Shown here piece by piece: positions 1 through 7,505 of a stretch of 16,718 nucleotides of DNA. Each line of letters opens with the position of its first letter. Position 1 is the first letter of the stretch. The position numbers and the translations under genes are program-made. The DNA lies in NCBI GenBank assembly GCA_031273145.1, contig JAISSL010000049.1, positions 1 to 16,718 of the forward strand, read 5' to 3'. Below the pieces are notes generated by a model, which saw nothing but the letters and a program-made list of their open reading frames with translations, did not search any database and had not been told where the DNA came from. The DNA is from Zoogloeaceae bacterium. Lineage in GTDB: Bacteria; Pseudomonadota; Gammaproteobacteria; Burkholderiales; Rhodocyclaceae.

Positions 1-684
1 CGCCTGATTGGAGCGGTGGTTTTTGTCTCCTTTGCCGCCCTCGTGCTGCTTCTGGCGATGGACATCAGGCCATCCGATACGCCTGCGCCCAGCCTGATTA
101 TTCCCTCGCCGGACGGCACTTCGGTTGAGGTGTACCCTCTGACCCTGCCGCCCATATCGCACACGCCCGAACCCGCCGCGACTGCCGCGCCCCCCGCTCG
201 ACCAGCTCCCGTCCCGCGCCCTGCCCCAAAACCGGCGGCGACTGCGCCGACTCCCAAACCCGCGCCCAAACCCACGGCGGCTGCGCCTAAACCTGCGCCT
301 GCCACAACCGCTAGCCCCCCGGCAAAGCCTGCCGCAAACACGGCAGTGGATACCAAAGATGCCGATCGCGCGGCGGCCATTCTGGCTGGACGCCTGCCCG
401 ATACGAATCAGGGCGCGTCCCAACCCGCTGTGAATGCTGCGGCTTATGTCGTGCAGGTGTTCGCCTCAAACAATGCGACCACGGTTCAGGAAACGGTGGA
501 AAAGCTGCGTGCCCTGAAACTGCCCGTTTATACGGAAAGCGCGTCGGGCGACATGACCCGGGTGCGCGTCGGCCCCTACCCCACTCGCAGCGAAGCAGAA
601 GTCGCGGAAGGAAAAATCAATCAGGAAGGCAAGATTTCCGGGACGCGAATCTTTCCGCAACAGGCGGCTTCCGCTTCCCATTGA
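1..684 (+). CDS. dedD: DedD-like SPOR-domain cell-division protein (5' partial)
   Basis: The frame is open from the first base, so the true start lies left of the window; the GTG at 16 is only an internal codon. The first residues (RLIGAVVFVSFAALVLLLAM) form the single N-terminal membrane segment usual in DedD proteins. A long Pro/Ala/Lys-rich linker follows, about residues 50-110. A C-terminal SPOR domain starts at AYVVQVFASNN and includes the typical TRVRVGPYPTRSEAE stretch. SPOR domains bind glycan strands lacking stem peptides at the division septum, so the role is inferred to be in the cell envelope during division. It is followed after 12 bases by cvpA and then purF, the conserved order for dedD. 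Identity rests on architecture and context, since SPOR sequences themselves vary a lot. Confidence 0.85.
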   Translation, partial: RLIGAVVFVSFAALVLLLAMDIRPSDTPAPSLIIPSPDGTSVEVYPLTLPPISHTPEPAATAAPPARPAPVPRPAPKPAATAPTPKPAPKPTAAAPKPAPATTASPPAKPAANTAVDTKDADRAAAILAGRLPDTNQGASQPAVNAAAYVVQVFASNNATTVQETVEKLRALKLPVYTESASGDMTRVRVGPYPTRSEAEVAEGKINQEGKISGTRIFPQQAASASH

Positions 685-696
685 TTCTGCCCGCCC

Positions 697-1191
697 ATGA
701 CCGTTTTTGACTACGGGGTTCTATGTATCTGTCTTCTCTCCATGTTGCTTGGCTGCTGGCGCGGCATTGTCGGGGAAATCATCGCGCTGGCCGCCTGGAT
801 ACTGGCTTTTCTCGCGGCGCGCGCTTTCGGCGCGGAAGTGGGGGAATTCCTGTTCATCAACCAGATTACCGAGATGCCCGTGCGAACCTTTGCGGGCTGG
901 GTTACGGTTTTCGTGCTCGTCCTGGTTCTGCTTACGCTAGCGCGACATCTGGCACACCGCATGATTCGCGCGCTGGGTTTAAGTCCGCTCGACCGTTTTG
1001 CGGGGCTTTGCTTTGGTCTGGCGCGGGGGTTACTCATCGTGCTTGCGTTGGTGACTCTCGGCGGCCTGACTTCGCTCCCCAAAGAAACCTGGTGGCGCGA
1101 AGCCCAGTTTTCCCCGCCGCTGGAAATCGTCGTGCTTTCCTGCTCCCACTATCTGCCGAACGCAATCGCCGAGCAGATTCAATTCAAGTAG
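697..1191 (+). CDS. cvpA: CvpA family inner-membrane protein
   Basis: The 164-aa product has four hydrophobic stretches, about residues 5-20, 24-42, 63-83 and 102-122. The N-terminus (FDYGVLCICLLSMLLGCWRG) is characteristic of CvpA, and the length matches the family, which is usually about 160 aa. Escherichia coli CvpA is needed for colicin V production and bile tolerance; its biochemical role is not settled. The ATG at 697 has no strong ribosome binding site and lies 12 bases after the dedD stop, so translation is probably coupled. The gene sits 19 bases before purF, the standard arrangement. Shorter overlapping frames in this interval are not credible. Confidence 0.92.
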   Translation: MTVFDYGVLCICLLSMLLGCWRGIVGEIIALAAWILAFLAARAFGAEVGEFLFINQITEMPVRTFAGWVTVFVLVLVLLTLARHLAHRMIRALGLSPLDRFAGLCFGLARGLLIVLALVTLGGLTSLPKETWWREAQFSPPLEIVVLSCSHYLPNAIAEQIQFK

Positions 1192-1210
1192 CCATTCAAC
1201 AGGTGCCATC

Positions 1211-2725
1211 ATGTGCGGTATTCTAGGCATAGTCGCCACTACTCCGGTCAATCAGTTGCTCTATGATGGCCTGATGGTGCTTCAACATCGCGGCCAGGAT
1301 TCGGCTGGCATTGCCACCGCCGAAGGCAATACCTTTCATCTCCACAAGGAGCCGGGACTGGTGCGGGACGTGTTCCGTACCCGCAACATGCGGGCGTTGC
1401 CGGGGAATTGGGGAATTGGGCATTGCCGCTACCCAACCGCTGGCTCGGCCTGGAATTTTGCCGAAGCGCAGCCTTTTTATGTCAATTCTCCCTTTGGCAT
1501 CATGCTGGCGCACAACGGCAATCTGATCAATGCGGAAACGCTGAAATCCGCCATGTTTGAGCAGGATTTGCGGCACATCAACACCAATTCCGATTCGGAA
1601 GTTCTGCTCAACATTCTCGCCTATGAATTGCAGGAAGCCGCTCATGGCGTGAAGCTCGACCCGGCGGCCATTTTTTCTGCCGTGTCCGGCGTACATCGCA
1701 GGGTTAAGGGCGCTTATGCCGTCGTAGTCATGATTGCGGGTTACGGCCTGCTGGCTTTTCGGGACCCGAACGGCATTCGCCCCTTGGTTATCGGGACGAA
1801 TGAAACCGCAGAGGGCGTCGAATTCATTGTGGCTTCCGAGTCCGTGACGCTGGATGCGTTGGGCTTTCGCATCATGCGCGATGTCGCGCCTGGGGAGGCC
1901 GTTTTCATCAATCTGAACCACCAGTTTTTTGCCCGCCAGTGCGCTGCCGAATCTAGCCTTTCGCCCTGCATTTTTGAATATGTCTATCTGGCGCGTCCCG
2001 ATTCCATCATGGACGGCATTTCCGTTTATGAGACCCGGCTTTCGATGGGCGAATTTCTGGCCGACAAGGTTCGCACGCAAATTCCCACGAGCGCAATAGA
2101 CGTGGTTATTCCCATCCCGGATTCCAGCCGCCCCGCCGCGATGCAACTGGCGCACCGGCTGAACCTGCCTTACCGGGAAGGCTTCGTGAAAAATCGTTAT
2201 GTGGGGCGTACCTTCATCATGCCCGGTCAGTCGCTACGGAAAAAATCCGTGCGCCAGAAGCTGAATACCATTGGCCAGGAATTCCGGGGCAAGCGGGTGC
2301 TGCTGGTGGATGATTCCATCGTGCGCGGCACGACCAGTCAGGAAATTGTGGAGATGGCGCGCGCTGCGGGCGCGGCAAAGGTCTATTTTGCCTCGGCAGC
2401 TCCGCCGGTGCGCTATCCCAATGTTTACGGGATTGACATGCCTACCCGTTCCGAATTGATTGCCACGGGACGGACGGATGCCGAAATCGCGCGGGAGATC
2501 GGGGCGGACAGGCTGATCTATCAGGATATTGAGGCGCTGGAAGCCGCTATTTTACGGCTGAATCCGCTCATTTCCACCCTGGATTCTTCATGTTTCAATG
2601 GGCGCTACGTTACCGGCGATGTCACGCCGGAATATCTGGACGCGCTCGAAATACGGCGCAGCAATAAATCAAGCAAACCGAGCGAAGAAGAAGAAAACAC
2701 GCAACAAATGGCGCTGGGACTTTAG
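1211..2725 (+). CDS. purF: Amidophosphoribosyltransferase
   Basis: The enzyme makes 5-phosphoribosylamine from PRPP and glutamine, the committed step of de novo purine synthesis. The product begins Met-Cys-Gly-Ile; after Met removal the Cys is the N-terminal nucleophile of the class II glutaminase domain, about residues 1-240. Family landmarks seen are HRGQDSAGIAT near residue 27 and the PRPP loop VDDSIVRGTTS at residues 366-376 in the C-terminal phosphoribosyltransferase domain. At 504 aa it is full length. An AGGTG-like site precedes the ATG. It ends the dedD-cvpA-purF group. The next gene often found in betaproteobacteria (metZ) is absent; instead there is a long gap and then mobile-element genes on the other strand. 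A 9-bp tandem repeat (AGGTCTTGC x2, 2724-2741) starts at the stop codon. Confidence 0.98.
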   Translation: MCGILGIVATTPVNQLLYDGLMVLQHRGQDSAGIATAEGNTFHLHKEPGLVRDVFRTRNMRALPGNWGIGHCRYPTAGSAWNFAEAQPFYVNSPFGIMLAHNGNLINAETLKSAMFEQDLRHINTNSDSEVLLNILAYELQEAAHGVKLDPAAIFSAVSGVHRRVKGAYAVVVMIAGYGLLAFRDPNGIRPLVIGTNETAEGVEFIVASESVTLDALGFRIMRDVAPGEAVFINLNHQFFARQCAAESSLSPCIFEYVYLARPDSIMDGISVYETRLSMGEFLADKVRTQIPTSAIDVVIPIPDSSRPAAMQLAHRLNLPYREGFVKNRYVGRTFIMPGQSLRKKSVRQKLNTIGQEFRGKRVLLVDDSIVRGTTSQEIVEMARAAGAAKVYFASAAPPVRYPNVYGIDMPTRSELIATGRTDAEIAREIGADRLIYQDIEALEAAILRLNPLISTLDSSCFNGRYVTGDVTPEYLDALEIRRSNKSSKPSEEEENTQQMALGL

Positions 2726-3182
2726 GTCTTGCAGGTCTTGCGGACGGCAGTTTCCCTTTCCACTATTTGCCATCTGCAAGTCCCTTTGAAAAGTTGGCGA
2801 AAGGCGTTATTCCATTTCCACTTCATTAGTTGTTAGGTCCCGGTATTTGATGGAATGGGTTTTTTCTGGAGAAGAGGTCTATCTAACTGTTGCCTGTAAA
2901 CCCTGATAATGAAGGATTTCTAAAATTCATAATCTCAATCTACTGTCAAAAATACTGTCAAATTGTTTGTGCTGCAATTTTTAAACAAGTAATAAGTAAT
3001 ACACATTGCTACGTTTGGCCTGAGTCAATTATCAATTTTCCGGCCTGTAAAAAAACAACGCGCCTAAGGGTATGATAGTAAAGGGTTTGCGAGAATTCGA
3101 TTTTTGAAATGCCCACAAAATACCCACATAAAATTCCTTCTCTTTCAGCGGGGTTAGTAGTCTCTAGGGTTAGGCTATGCAG
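2726..3182. other. Gene-free junction between purF and accessory DNA
   Basis: No credible gene is seen in these 457 bases. The stretch becomes AT-rich after about 2880. It holds two short phased direct repeats: TACTGTCAAA at 2941-2950 and 2953-2962 (12-bp period), and CCCACA at 3112-3117 and 3123-3128 (11-bp period). Closely phased repeats of this kind, especially CCCACA-type sequences, are common as arm-type integrase sites beside attachment sites. No tRNA gene and no integrase gene was found here, so the reading as an attachment region is inference. Confidence 0.35.
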
Positions 3183-3443
3183 TCAGTATTTTTTCCTGAA
3201 TCTTTTGAGTATATCCTTGATTACTGCTTCACCAACAACTTCGGTTACGAATGCGTGGTCAAGAATGGCGTTAGCCGCCGCAATCCGGGCTTGTGGTGGT
3301 GAATCTTCTCTGTCCATAACCTGATACAGCGTATACAAAGCATCTCCGCTACACGTTTGCGCTAAATGCCATATCGAAGCTGGAGTCCTGTAAGGAGTTA
3401 CGGTTTGCCTCCAGCTATTTTTTGGAGTTCTCTCTGTTTGCAT
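3183..3443 (-). CDS. 86-aa mobile-element protein, DUF5681-like motif
   Basis: This is the last gene of the leftward cassette. A good ribosome binding site (AGAGGA, seven bases before the ATG) supports the start at 3443. The middle of the protein reads DREDSPPQARIAAANAILDHAF. This resembles the helical motif (PxARVAAAxxILDRGYG) seen in small phage and plasmid proteins and at the C-terminus of DUF5681 proteins; here the usual DRGYG end is replaced by DHAFV. The tail KDILKRFRKKY is basic. The function is unknown; a small DNA-packaging or DNA-binding accessory is possible but unproven. It lies 51 bases after the stop of the repeat-bearing gene upstream and is probably co-transcribed with it. Confidence 0.65.
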   Translation of the reverse strand: MQTERTPKNSWRQTVTPYRTPASIWHLAQTCSGDALYTLYQVMDREDSPPQARIAAANAILDHAFVTEVVGEAVIKDILKRFRKKY

Positions 3444-3493
3444 GATTTTTTCCTCTCAAAAGGTATCAACTCAAGCCAATAGTTGATAAGGAA

Positions 3494-3841
3494 TTATGCC
3501 GCCCCAATATTTTCCACTTCAATGCAGACGGCATCCGGGTACAGCCTCGCAATGTCCGCCCGTGTTGCCATTGGCACGTTAAACGACAAAATCTCCCGAT
3601 CCGGCAAGATCACACGCCAGCACCAAGCAGGCACTTCGTCCGGTTTTTCACGAGAAAGGCTTGCGACATTTTCTATACTTCCTGCATCATCATTTTCTGT
3701 TTTTTGAGAGTTTGCGACAGTGACACTTGCGACATTTGCGACACTTCGCCTATTTTTTAAGCTATCTGTCGCAACTGTCGCAACTGTCGCAGTCGCATTT
3801 TCTGAAAAATCGTGTTTATGAATCAGGCTAGACAAGCTCAT
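3494..3841 (-). CDS. Small element protein with Val-Ala-Thr repeats
   Basis: I place the start at the ATG at 3841, giving 115 aa beginning MSLSSLIHKHDFSEN, because that ATG overlaps the stop of the DUF3987 gene as ATGA. An in-frame start upstream at 3892 would overlap that gene by 55 bases. The N-terminal half is low complexity (ATATVATVATDSLK, SVANVASVTVAN) and is encoded by repeated 8-mers TTGCGACA/TGTCGCAA. The C-terminal half (about residues 72-112: EVPAWCWRVILPDREILSFNVPMATRADIARLYPDA) looks like a small folded domain. I recall similar proteins next to DUF3987 genes in proteobacterial elements, but no function is known to me. The peptide repeats may be a by-product of DNA-level binding sites. 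Confidence 0.75.
   Translation of the reverse strand: MSLSSLIHKHDFSENATATVATVATDSLKNRRSVANVASVTVANSQKTENDDAGSIENVASLSREKPDEVPAWCWRVILPDREILSFNVPMATRADIARLYPDAVCIEVENIGAA
3661..3792. repeat. Seven-copy TTGCGACA/TGTCGCAA array (iteron-like)
   Basis: On the + strand TTGCGACA occurs at 3661-3668, 3712-3719, 3727-3734 and 3736-3743. The inverse TGTCGCAA occurs at 3767-3774 and 3776-3783, with a one-mismatch copy (TGTCGCAG) at 3785-3792. Neighbouring copies within a cluster have a 9-bp period, and the two clusters face each other across an AT-rich 23-bp gap (3744-3766). The array lies inside a coding gene. Its place next to primase-type genes suggests binding sites for a replication or partition protein, but that is inference. 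Confidence 0.7.
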
Positions 3842-5451
3842 GATGGTTTCTCCAATAGAGCAGGGTTCACATAAATATCTACCCGCCCGCAATGCTTCTT
3901 TACTTCAACGCGATTGAGTTCTGTCAAAATTGCGATAGCCGCATCCAGTCTATCCTTCGTCCTTACCTTGCCGAGTCTCTGTGCATCCCTTCGCGCCACA
4001 ATGTGCGTACTTCCCCGTCGACAATGGTCGATCAGCCATGTATCAAGCCGCACAGCATCCGCAACCTCTAGCGGCAAAGCTAACTCTCCGAAGAATCGGC
4101 GCGATTCCGCCAGATGCCAAGCAACAATGGTGCTTGCACGCTTCATGTTATCCAGACTAACCGCGCCCGCGCCATGCTCAAACATCTGAAAGAGCGCCGC
4201 AAGCCGCGCCGCGTTATCCGCAGTCTTGCTTGCTACATCTCGTACATCATAGAGTTCGCCACCATTGCCTAGCAAGTCCTCTATCTCGTCAGAAAAATTA
4301 ACCCATGCCGCCTTAGCATCCGGCGATAACTCCGACATGGCCGGCATCAAGCCACCATCTTCATTTATGCTTACAGGATGATTTAGGATTTCAGAAAGCC
4401 GCTGATTGAAAACAGAGAGGCGCGGCCAGCTTTCCGGCGGAGCTGAATACCATCGCGTCCCTTGCGTAGATTCAGGCCAAGCAACGAGGAACCGCGCCAG
4501 GAAACCCACTCCCCTCGCCAACACTCCAGACTTAATCAAAAAGTCGCGTAATGCTGCCTCTTGAATTTGTAAGTAAATGGTCAATCTAGCATCACGAACG
4601 ATGAACGATACGGTAGTTTTCCGGTCAACCGATAACTCCCCGCCGTCCCAGAGAATATTGAGAAGCGTTAAATTGCGCTGGATGCTGTCTTTGGTCATGC
4701 CATGTGAACCAAGAACCGACCCAGCCTCGCTTGAAATAATACCGGCGCTCGGCCACCCCGTCGCCAGATTCAGTGCGAGACTTTCTGGTGTTGCATCTGC
4801 GTACAGTAGCCGGGGAATGCGGGGCGCGATTGGCTTTTCGTACTCAAGTTGCATGAGATCGGTTTTCAGCTTGTCAATGCGTTTGTCGTTCCTTGTTTGT
4901 TTTGCCGCATCCCGTATTGCTGTTTCTACACCGTTGTATTCGGCTTTCCACGCAGCCAGAGCCGCCCGGTAATCCTCCATTTCCGACTTTTTCAAGTTCG
5001 TTTGCTCATCTTGATATTGATGAACCGTCTCCATAAAAAAACCATCACAGGTTGATTTACGCTCACCGGAATCAGCAATTGTCAAAATAAAAAGACTTGT
5101 AGGACCTTGTAGATAGTCGTCGCGCGCTACGTCGATATGCGCTTGGCAGGCCAACGACAGCGCGCCTAAAGCAGATGAGGCAACTAATGCTACGGGGGCT
5201 TTGACATATCCTTGAACTTCTTCGACCGCCGCCTGGATTGTATCGGGCAATGCGTCAAGTGGGTACGGATCTGGGTCAATCTTTGCAGCTAATGGTAATG
5301 GTTCAGGCCAACCACTCCCCGCCAAAGGGAGAGAAATGGAGCAATCCGCCATCGCCGTTGCGCCCAGATGCCCGTTATGTCTGGCTATCATGCCGTCAAC
5401 AACATCTTGGCTACGATTCAGGCTTGCCCGAAAATTTTCGACAATGTTCAT
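3838..5451 (-). CDS. DUF3987 (YfjI-like) primase/helicase-type ATPase
   Basis: The start at 5451 gives 537 aa and overlaps the upstream stop as ATGA; a start five codons earlier is less likely. Family features are a degenerate Walker A (DSGERKST, residues 127-134), a Walker B-like stretch with conserved Glu (AGIISSEAG, 236-244), the WDGGELSVDRKTTVSFIVRDARLT block (268-291) and an arginine-rich segment GVGFLARFLVAWPES (314-328). A charged helical insertion lies at about 145-205 and a winged-helix-like tail follows residue 465. DUF3987 proteins are found in integrative elements and phages beside primase zinc-finger proteins and are taken to act in element DNA replication. The gene order here (AlpA, zinc finger, DUF3987) fits that. 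Biochemical activity is not shown by the sequence. Confidence 0.88.
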   Translation of the reverse strand: MNIVENFRASLNRSQDVVDGMIARHNGHLGATAMADCSISLPLAGSGWPEPLPLAAKIDPDPYPLDALPDTIQAAVEEVQGYVKAPVALVASSALGALSLACQAHIDVARDDYLQGPTSLFILTIADSGERKSTCDGFFMETVHQYQDEQTNLKKSEMEDYRAALAAWKAEYNGVETAIRDAAKQTRNDKRIDKLKTDLMQLEYEKPIAPRIPRLLYADATPESLALNLATGWPSAGIISSEAGSVLGSHGMTKDSIQRNLTLLNILWDGGELSVDRKTTVSFIVRDARLTIYLQIQEAALRDFLIKSGVLARGVGFLARFLVAWPESTQGTRWYSAPPESWPRLSVFNQRLSEILNHPVSINEDGGLMPAMSELSPDAKAAWVNFSDEIEDLLGNGGELYDVRDVASKTADNAARLAALFQMFEHGAGAVSLDNMKRASTIVAWHLAESRRFFGELALPLEVADAVRLDTWLIDHCRRGSTHIVARRDAQRLGKVRTKDRLDAAIAILTELNRVEVKKHCGRVDIYVNPALLEKPS

Positions 5452-5882
5452 GTTGCCACCCCGCAATACGACAAGGCGGCCTGTAGCCTTTCACCTGCAA
5501 GTATTAGGCGCTTGTGGTCGTCTGCCGTCAATGCGCCGCCGTTCTGGATCGTTCTGGACGCGGCACAAAGAAAAATCGCTTCATTCGCCATGACGCGCAA
5601 GATGTCGGCGGCAGGAAACGGTCGGCGTTCAGGCCGGATATGATGCTGACTGGCCTTTTCCGGGAAAACGGCAGATTCTGGCAAATCCAGGCACGCCAGT
5701 ATTTCACGCCAGTCGCAGCCGTGGGAAAAGCAATGCAGCAACACGCGCCCGTCATCTGTCTCAGCGACTGCAAGGGATGGGTGCGTATCGTCATGGGCGG
5801 GACAGCAGGCCATCCAAGTATTGCGCTTGGTTCCTTGTCTAACGTTGTCAAGTCGCGCCAGGATAGCGTCTATATTACTCAT
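5448..5882 (-). CDS. CHC2-like primase zinc-finger protein
   Basis: The ATG at 5882 overlaps the AlpA stop as ATGA and gives 144 aa beginning MSNIDAILARLDNV; an earlier in-frame start at 5933 would overlap alpA by 55 bases. The zinc-binding region reads CCPAHDDTHPSL then LLHCFSHGC. Likely ligands are Cys27, His30, Cys51 and Cys56, similar to the N-terminal zinc finger of DnaG-type and element-encoded primases. No Toprim or other catalytic domain follows: the remaining 80 residues are helical and unassigned. Zinc finger and ATPase/primase parts are thus split between this gene and the next, which also starts in an ATGA overlap, so the two proteins probably act together. Confidence 0.85.
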   Translation of the reverse strand: MSNIDAILARLDNVRQGTKRNTWMACCPAHDDTHPSLAVAETDDGRVLLHCFSHGCDWREILACLDLPESAVFPEKASQHHIRPERRPFPAADILRVMANEAIFLCAASRTIQNGGALTADDHKRLILAGERLQAALSYCGVAT

Positions 5883-6088
5883 GACGCGCTCCTTCGGGCA
5901 GCATCCCGTGCATCCACACGATCGCAAAGCCAACTCTCAACCTCATGGGATAGCCAGCCTACAGCGCGCTCCCCCAGCTTAATAGGTTCGGGGAACTTGC
6001 CATCAGCTATCGATTGGTAGATGGTACTACGTGATAGACCAGTCTTGGCTTTGACTTGTGGCAGACGCAAAATTACAGGTGTTTCCAT
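5879..6088 (-). CDS. AlpA family transcriptional regulator
   Basis: The 69-aa protein is almost entirely a MerR/excisionase-like winged helix: LRLPQVKAKTGLSRSTIYQSIADGKFPEPIKLGERAVGWLSHEVESWLCDRV. The residues STIY, FPEPIKLG and GWLSHEV..W are the AlpA signature. AlpA-type proteins act on integrase or excision genes, or as element regulators. A clear ribosome binding site (AAAGGA) precedes the ATG at 6088. Upstream lie two palindromes, 6174-6188 and 6203-6214, suggesting autoregulation. The stop overlaps the start of the zinc-finger gene (ATGA), so expression of the whole replication cassette is tied to it. Confidence 0.92.
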   Translation of the reverse strand: METPVILRLPQVKAKTGLSRSTIYQSIADGKFPEPIKLGERAVGWLSHEVESWLCDRVDARDAARRSAS

Positions 6089-6166
6089 GTCAGTTTTCCT
6101 TTAGGTTTAGGGCTACCGCCGAAATGTGGTAACAACTGCTATGGATTTTCGTAATTTTTGGCAAAA

Positions 6167-6214
6167 TTAATAGCGCAGAAATTCTGCGGAAAATGGCGCG
6201 GTATTATCGATAAT
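6167..6214 (-). promoter_or_regulatory. Operator/promoter region upstream of alpA
   Basis: A perfect 15-bp palindrome with one central base (CGCAGAA-A-TTCTGCG, 6174-6188) abuts a possible -10 box read on the - strand (TATTAA, 6172-6167). The -35 region at normal spacing is poor. A second perfect palindrome, ATTATCGATAAT, lies at 6203-6214. The half-site AGCGCAGAAA also occurs in the promoter at 7477-7505, again next to the -10 box. I infer a repressor site, perhaps for AlpA itself; the regulator is not known. Confidence 0.5.
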
Positions 6215-6254
6215 CCGTGCAAATCCGCGTGGCGCTAAGGCAAAAAAGGCGCGG

Positions 6255-7412
6255 CTATTTTGGCGGTCTACCAGCGGGTAGGCCGTCTGCCCGGATGATT
6301 TGCGCGATAGATTCTGCCAATCTTTCGCTCATTCCTTTGGATATAAGCCAGTTTTCTACCCGCTTATTTTTTTCTGCGGTAGTACGGTCATTCGGGTCAT
6401 AGTTCACCCAAAATTTTTGAACTGCTTCTGCAACAATTTCCAGCTTCTTTGTAGAGTAATCACCCCAAGGCCATTTGATAGACGGTGTACCGCCTGCGAC
6501 TGCGCCAGATGGTGTTTCTTTGGCTCCTGATTGCGGTACATTTGACGGCCTACCAGCAGCTAATCCGTCTGGCCGGATGATTTGCGCGATAGATTCTGCA
6601 ACTCTGCCGCCCATTCCTTTGGATATAAGCCATTCTTTTACCCGCTCATTTTTCACTGTGGTAGTATGATCATCCGAGTAATAGTTCACCCAGAATTCTT
6701 GTACTGCTTGTGCAACAATTTCCAGCTTTTTTGTGGTGTAATCGCCCCAAGGCCATTTGATAGGCGGTGTACCGCCTGCGACTGCGCCAGATGGTGTATC
6801 TTTCGAACCTAATTGCGGAACAAGTTTGAGATCATCCATAGAAAACGGGAAGTTTGGACACATACCAGGTTTGTCTGTAACCCACTTAACTACATCCTCA
6901 GGCGAATACAAACGTACCTCACTACCTGTTTCATCATAGGTCAAAGTAGCTTTCAATTTCTGCATTGCAACCGCTCTACGTAATTCCGCCAGAGCTGCTC
7001 GCCCCTTATGTAAGGGATAATGTGCGCCATTTTTATCATAGAAACAAAAATGCTTCCCAAAACTCATAAAAAACACTACCAAGAGATCATCCCAGCTATC
7101 CTTTTGTAGCCAATGTCGCTTTGCTTCGTCATCCATAACCGTGCTCTTAGCGGATTCCTCCGATATTTCCGGCATGTGTAGCACCAAATTATCTTTTCCA
7201 AGATATATGCGACTTAGCACCTTCAAGAGGTTGCTTGGTGTGCGGTTTTCTATTATTGTCGTAGCTTCAGAGGCATTTTTTCCGCCAAATTTTTCGCCAA
7301 GGCCAAATGTTCTCTTCGCAATTTCCATATGCGTGAGTTTTTTTCCTTTCTCAAGGTTGTTTTGCTCGAGTTCCGGCTCTGCCGGGGCTTTTTGAGTGTT
7401 GTCGGTTGTCAT
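6255..7412 (-). CDS. 385-aa element protein with duplicated C-terminal module
   Basis: Start ATG at 7412 has an AAAGGA ribosome binding site eight bases upstream, and a near-consensus promoter lies 65 bases further on. The N-terminal part (about residues 28-195) is unrecognised; it contains a hydrophobic stretch (DDLLVVFFMSFGKHFCFYD) and TYDETGSEVRLYSPEDVVKWV. The C-terminal part is two copies of a module of about 94 residues, each beginning (D/E)TPSGAVAGGTP and containing KWPWGDY(T/S)TKKLEIVA, then VENWLISKGM and AESIAQIIRADGL. The module looks like a compact helical domain. I recall similar WPWG...AWL...ILRADGL segments in hypothetical proteins of proteobacterial elements, but know no function. 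It is the first gene of the cassette, 166 bases before alpA, so a regulatory or replication-initiation role is possible. Confidence 0.8.
   Translation of the reverse strand: MTTDNTQKAPAEPELEQNNLEKGKKLTHMEIAKRTFGLGEKFGGKNASEATTIIENRTPSNLLKVLSRIYLGKDNLVLHMPEISEESAKSTVMDDEAKRHWLQKDSWDDLLVVFFMSFGKHFCFYDKNGAHYPLHKGRAALAELRRAVAMQKLKATLTYDETGSEVRLYSPEDVVKWVTDKPGMCPNFPFSMDDLKLVPQLGSKDTPSGAVAGGTPPIKWPWGDYTTKKLEIVAQAVQEFWVNYYSDDHTTTVKNERVKEWLISKGMGGRVAESIAQIIRPDGLAAGRPSNVPQSGAKETPSGAVAGGTPSIKWPWGDYSTKKLEIVAEAVQKFWVNYDPNDRTTAEKNKRVENWLISKGMSERLAESIAQIIRADGLPAGRPPK
6259..6822 (-). repeat. Two tandem 282-bp units inside the 385-aa gene
   Basis: Unit one spans about 6259-6540 and unit two 6541-6822. The anchors CCGGATGATT (6291 and 6573) and CCCCAAGG (6463 and 6745) are both exactly 282 bases apart, so the copies keep frame (94 codons). 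Within the module the copies differ at scattered positions, many silent, so the duplication is not brand new or has been diversified. Confidence 0.9.
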
Positions 7413-7476
7413 GATGTTGTCCTTTCTGGATTAGGTTGGTTTAATGGTTTCGCCCAGCGCGGGCAAGGATTCAACT

Positions 7477-7505
7477 AATATAACGCTTTCTGCGCTGAAT
7501 GTCAA
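7477..7505 (-). promoter_or_regulatory. Sigma70-type promoter of the replication cassette
   Basis: Read on the - strand, TTGACA (7505-7500) is followed after exactly 17 bases by TATATT (7482-7477), a near-consensus housekeeping promoter about 65 bases before the ATG at 7412. The spacer contains AGCGCAGAAAGCG directly before the -10, sharing a 10-mer with the palindrome upstream of alpA. A protein bound there would block RNA polymerase. Confidence 0.7.

Noticed and set aside
3061..3130. tRNA 3' end as integration target near the CCCACA repeats
   Set aside because: No cloverleaf could be drawn; the TTCGA-like piece alone is not enough.
3661..3792. CRISPR array
   Set aside because: The repeats are only 8 bp, occur in both orientations and have no uniform spacers.
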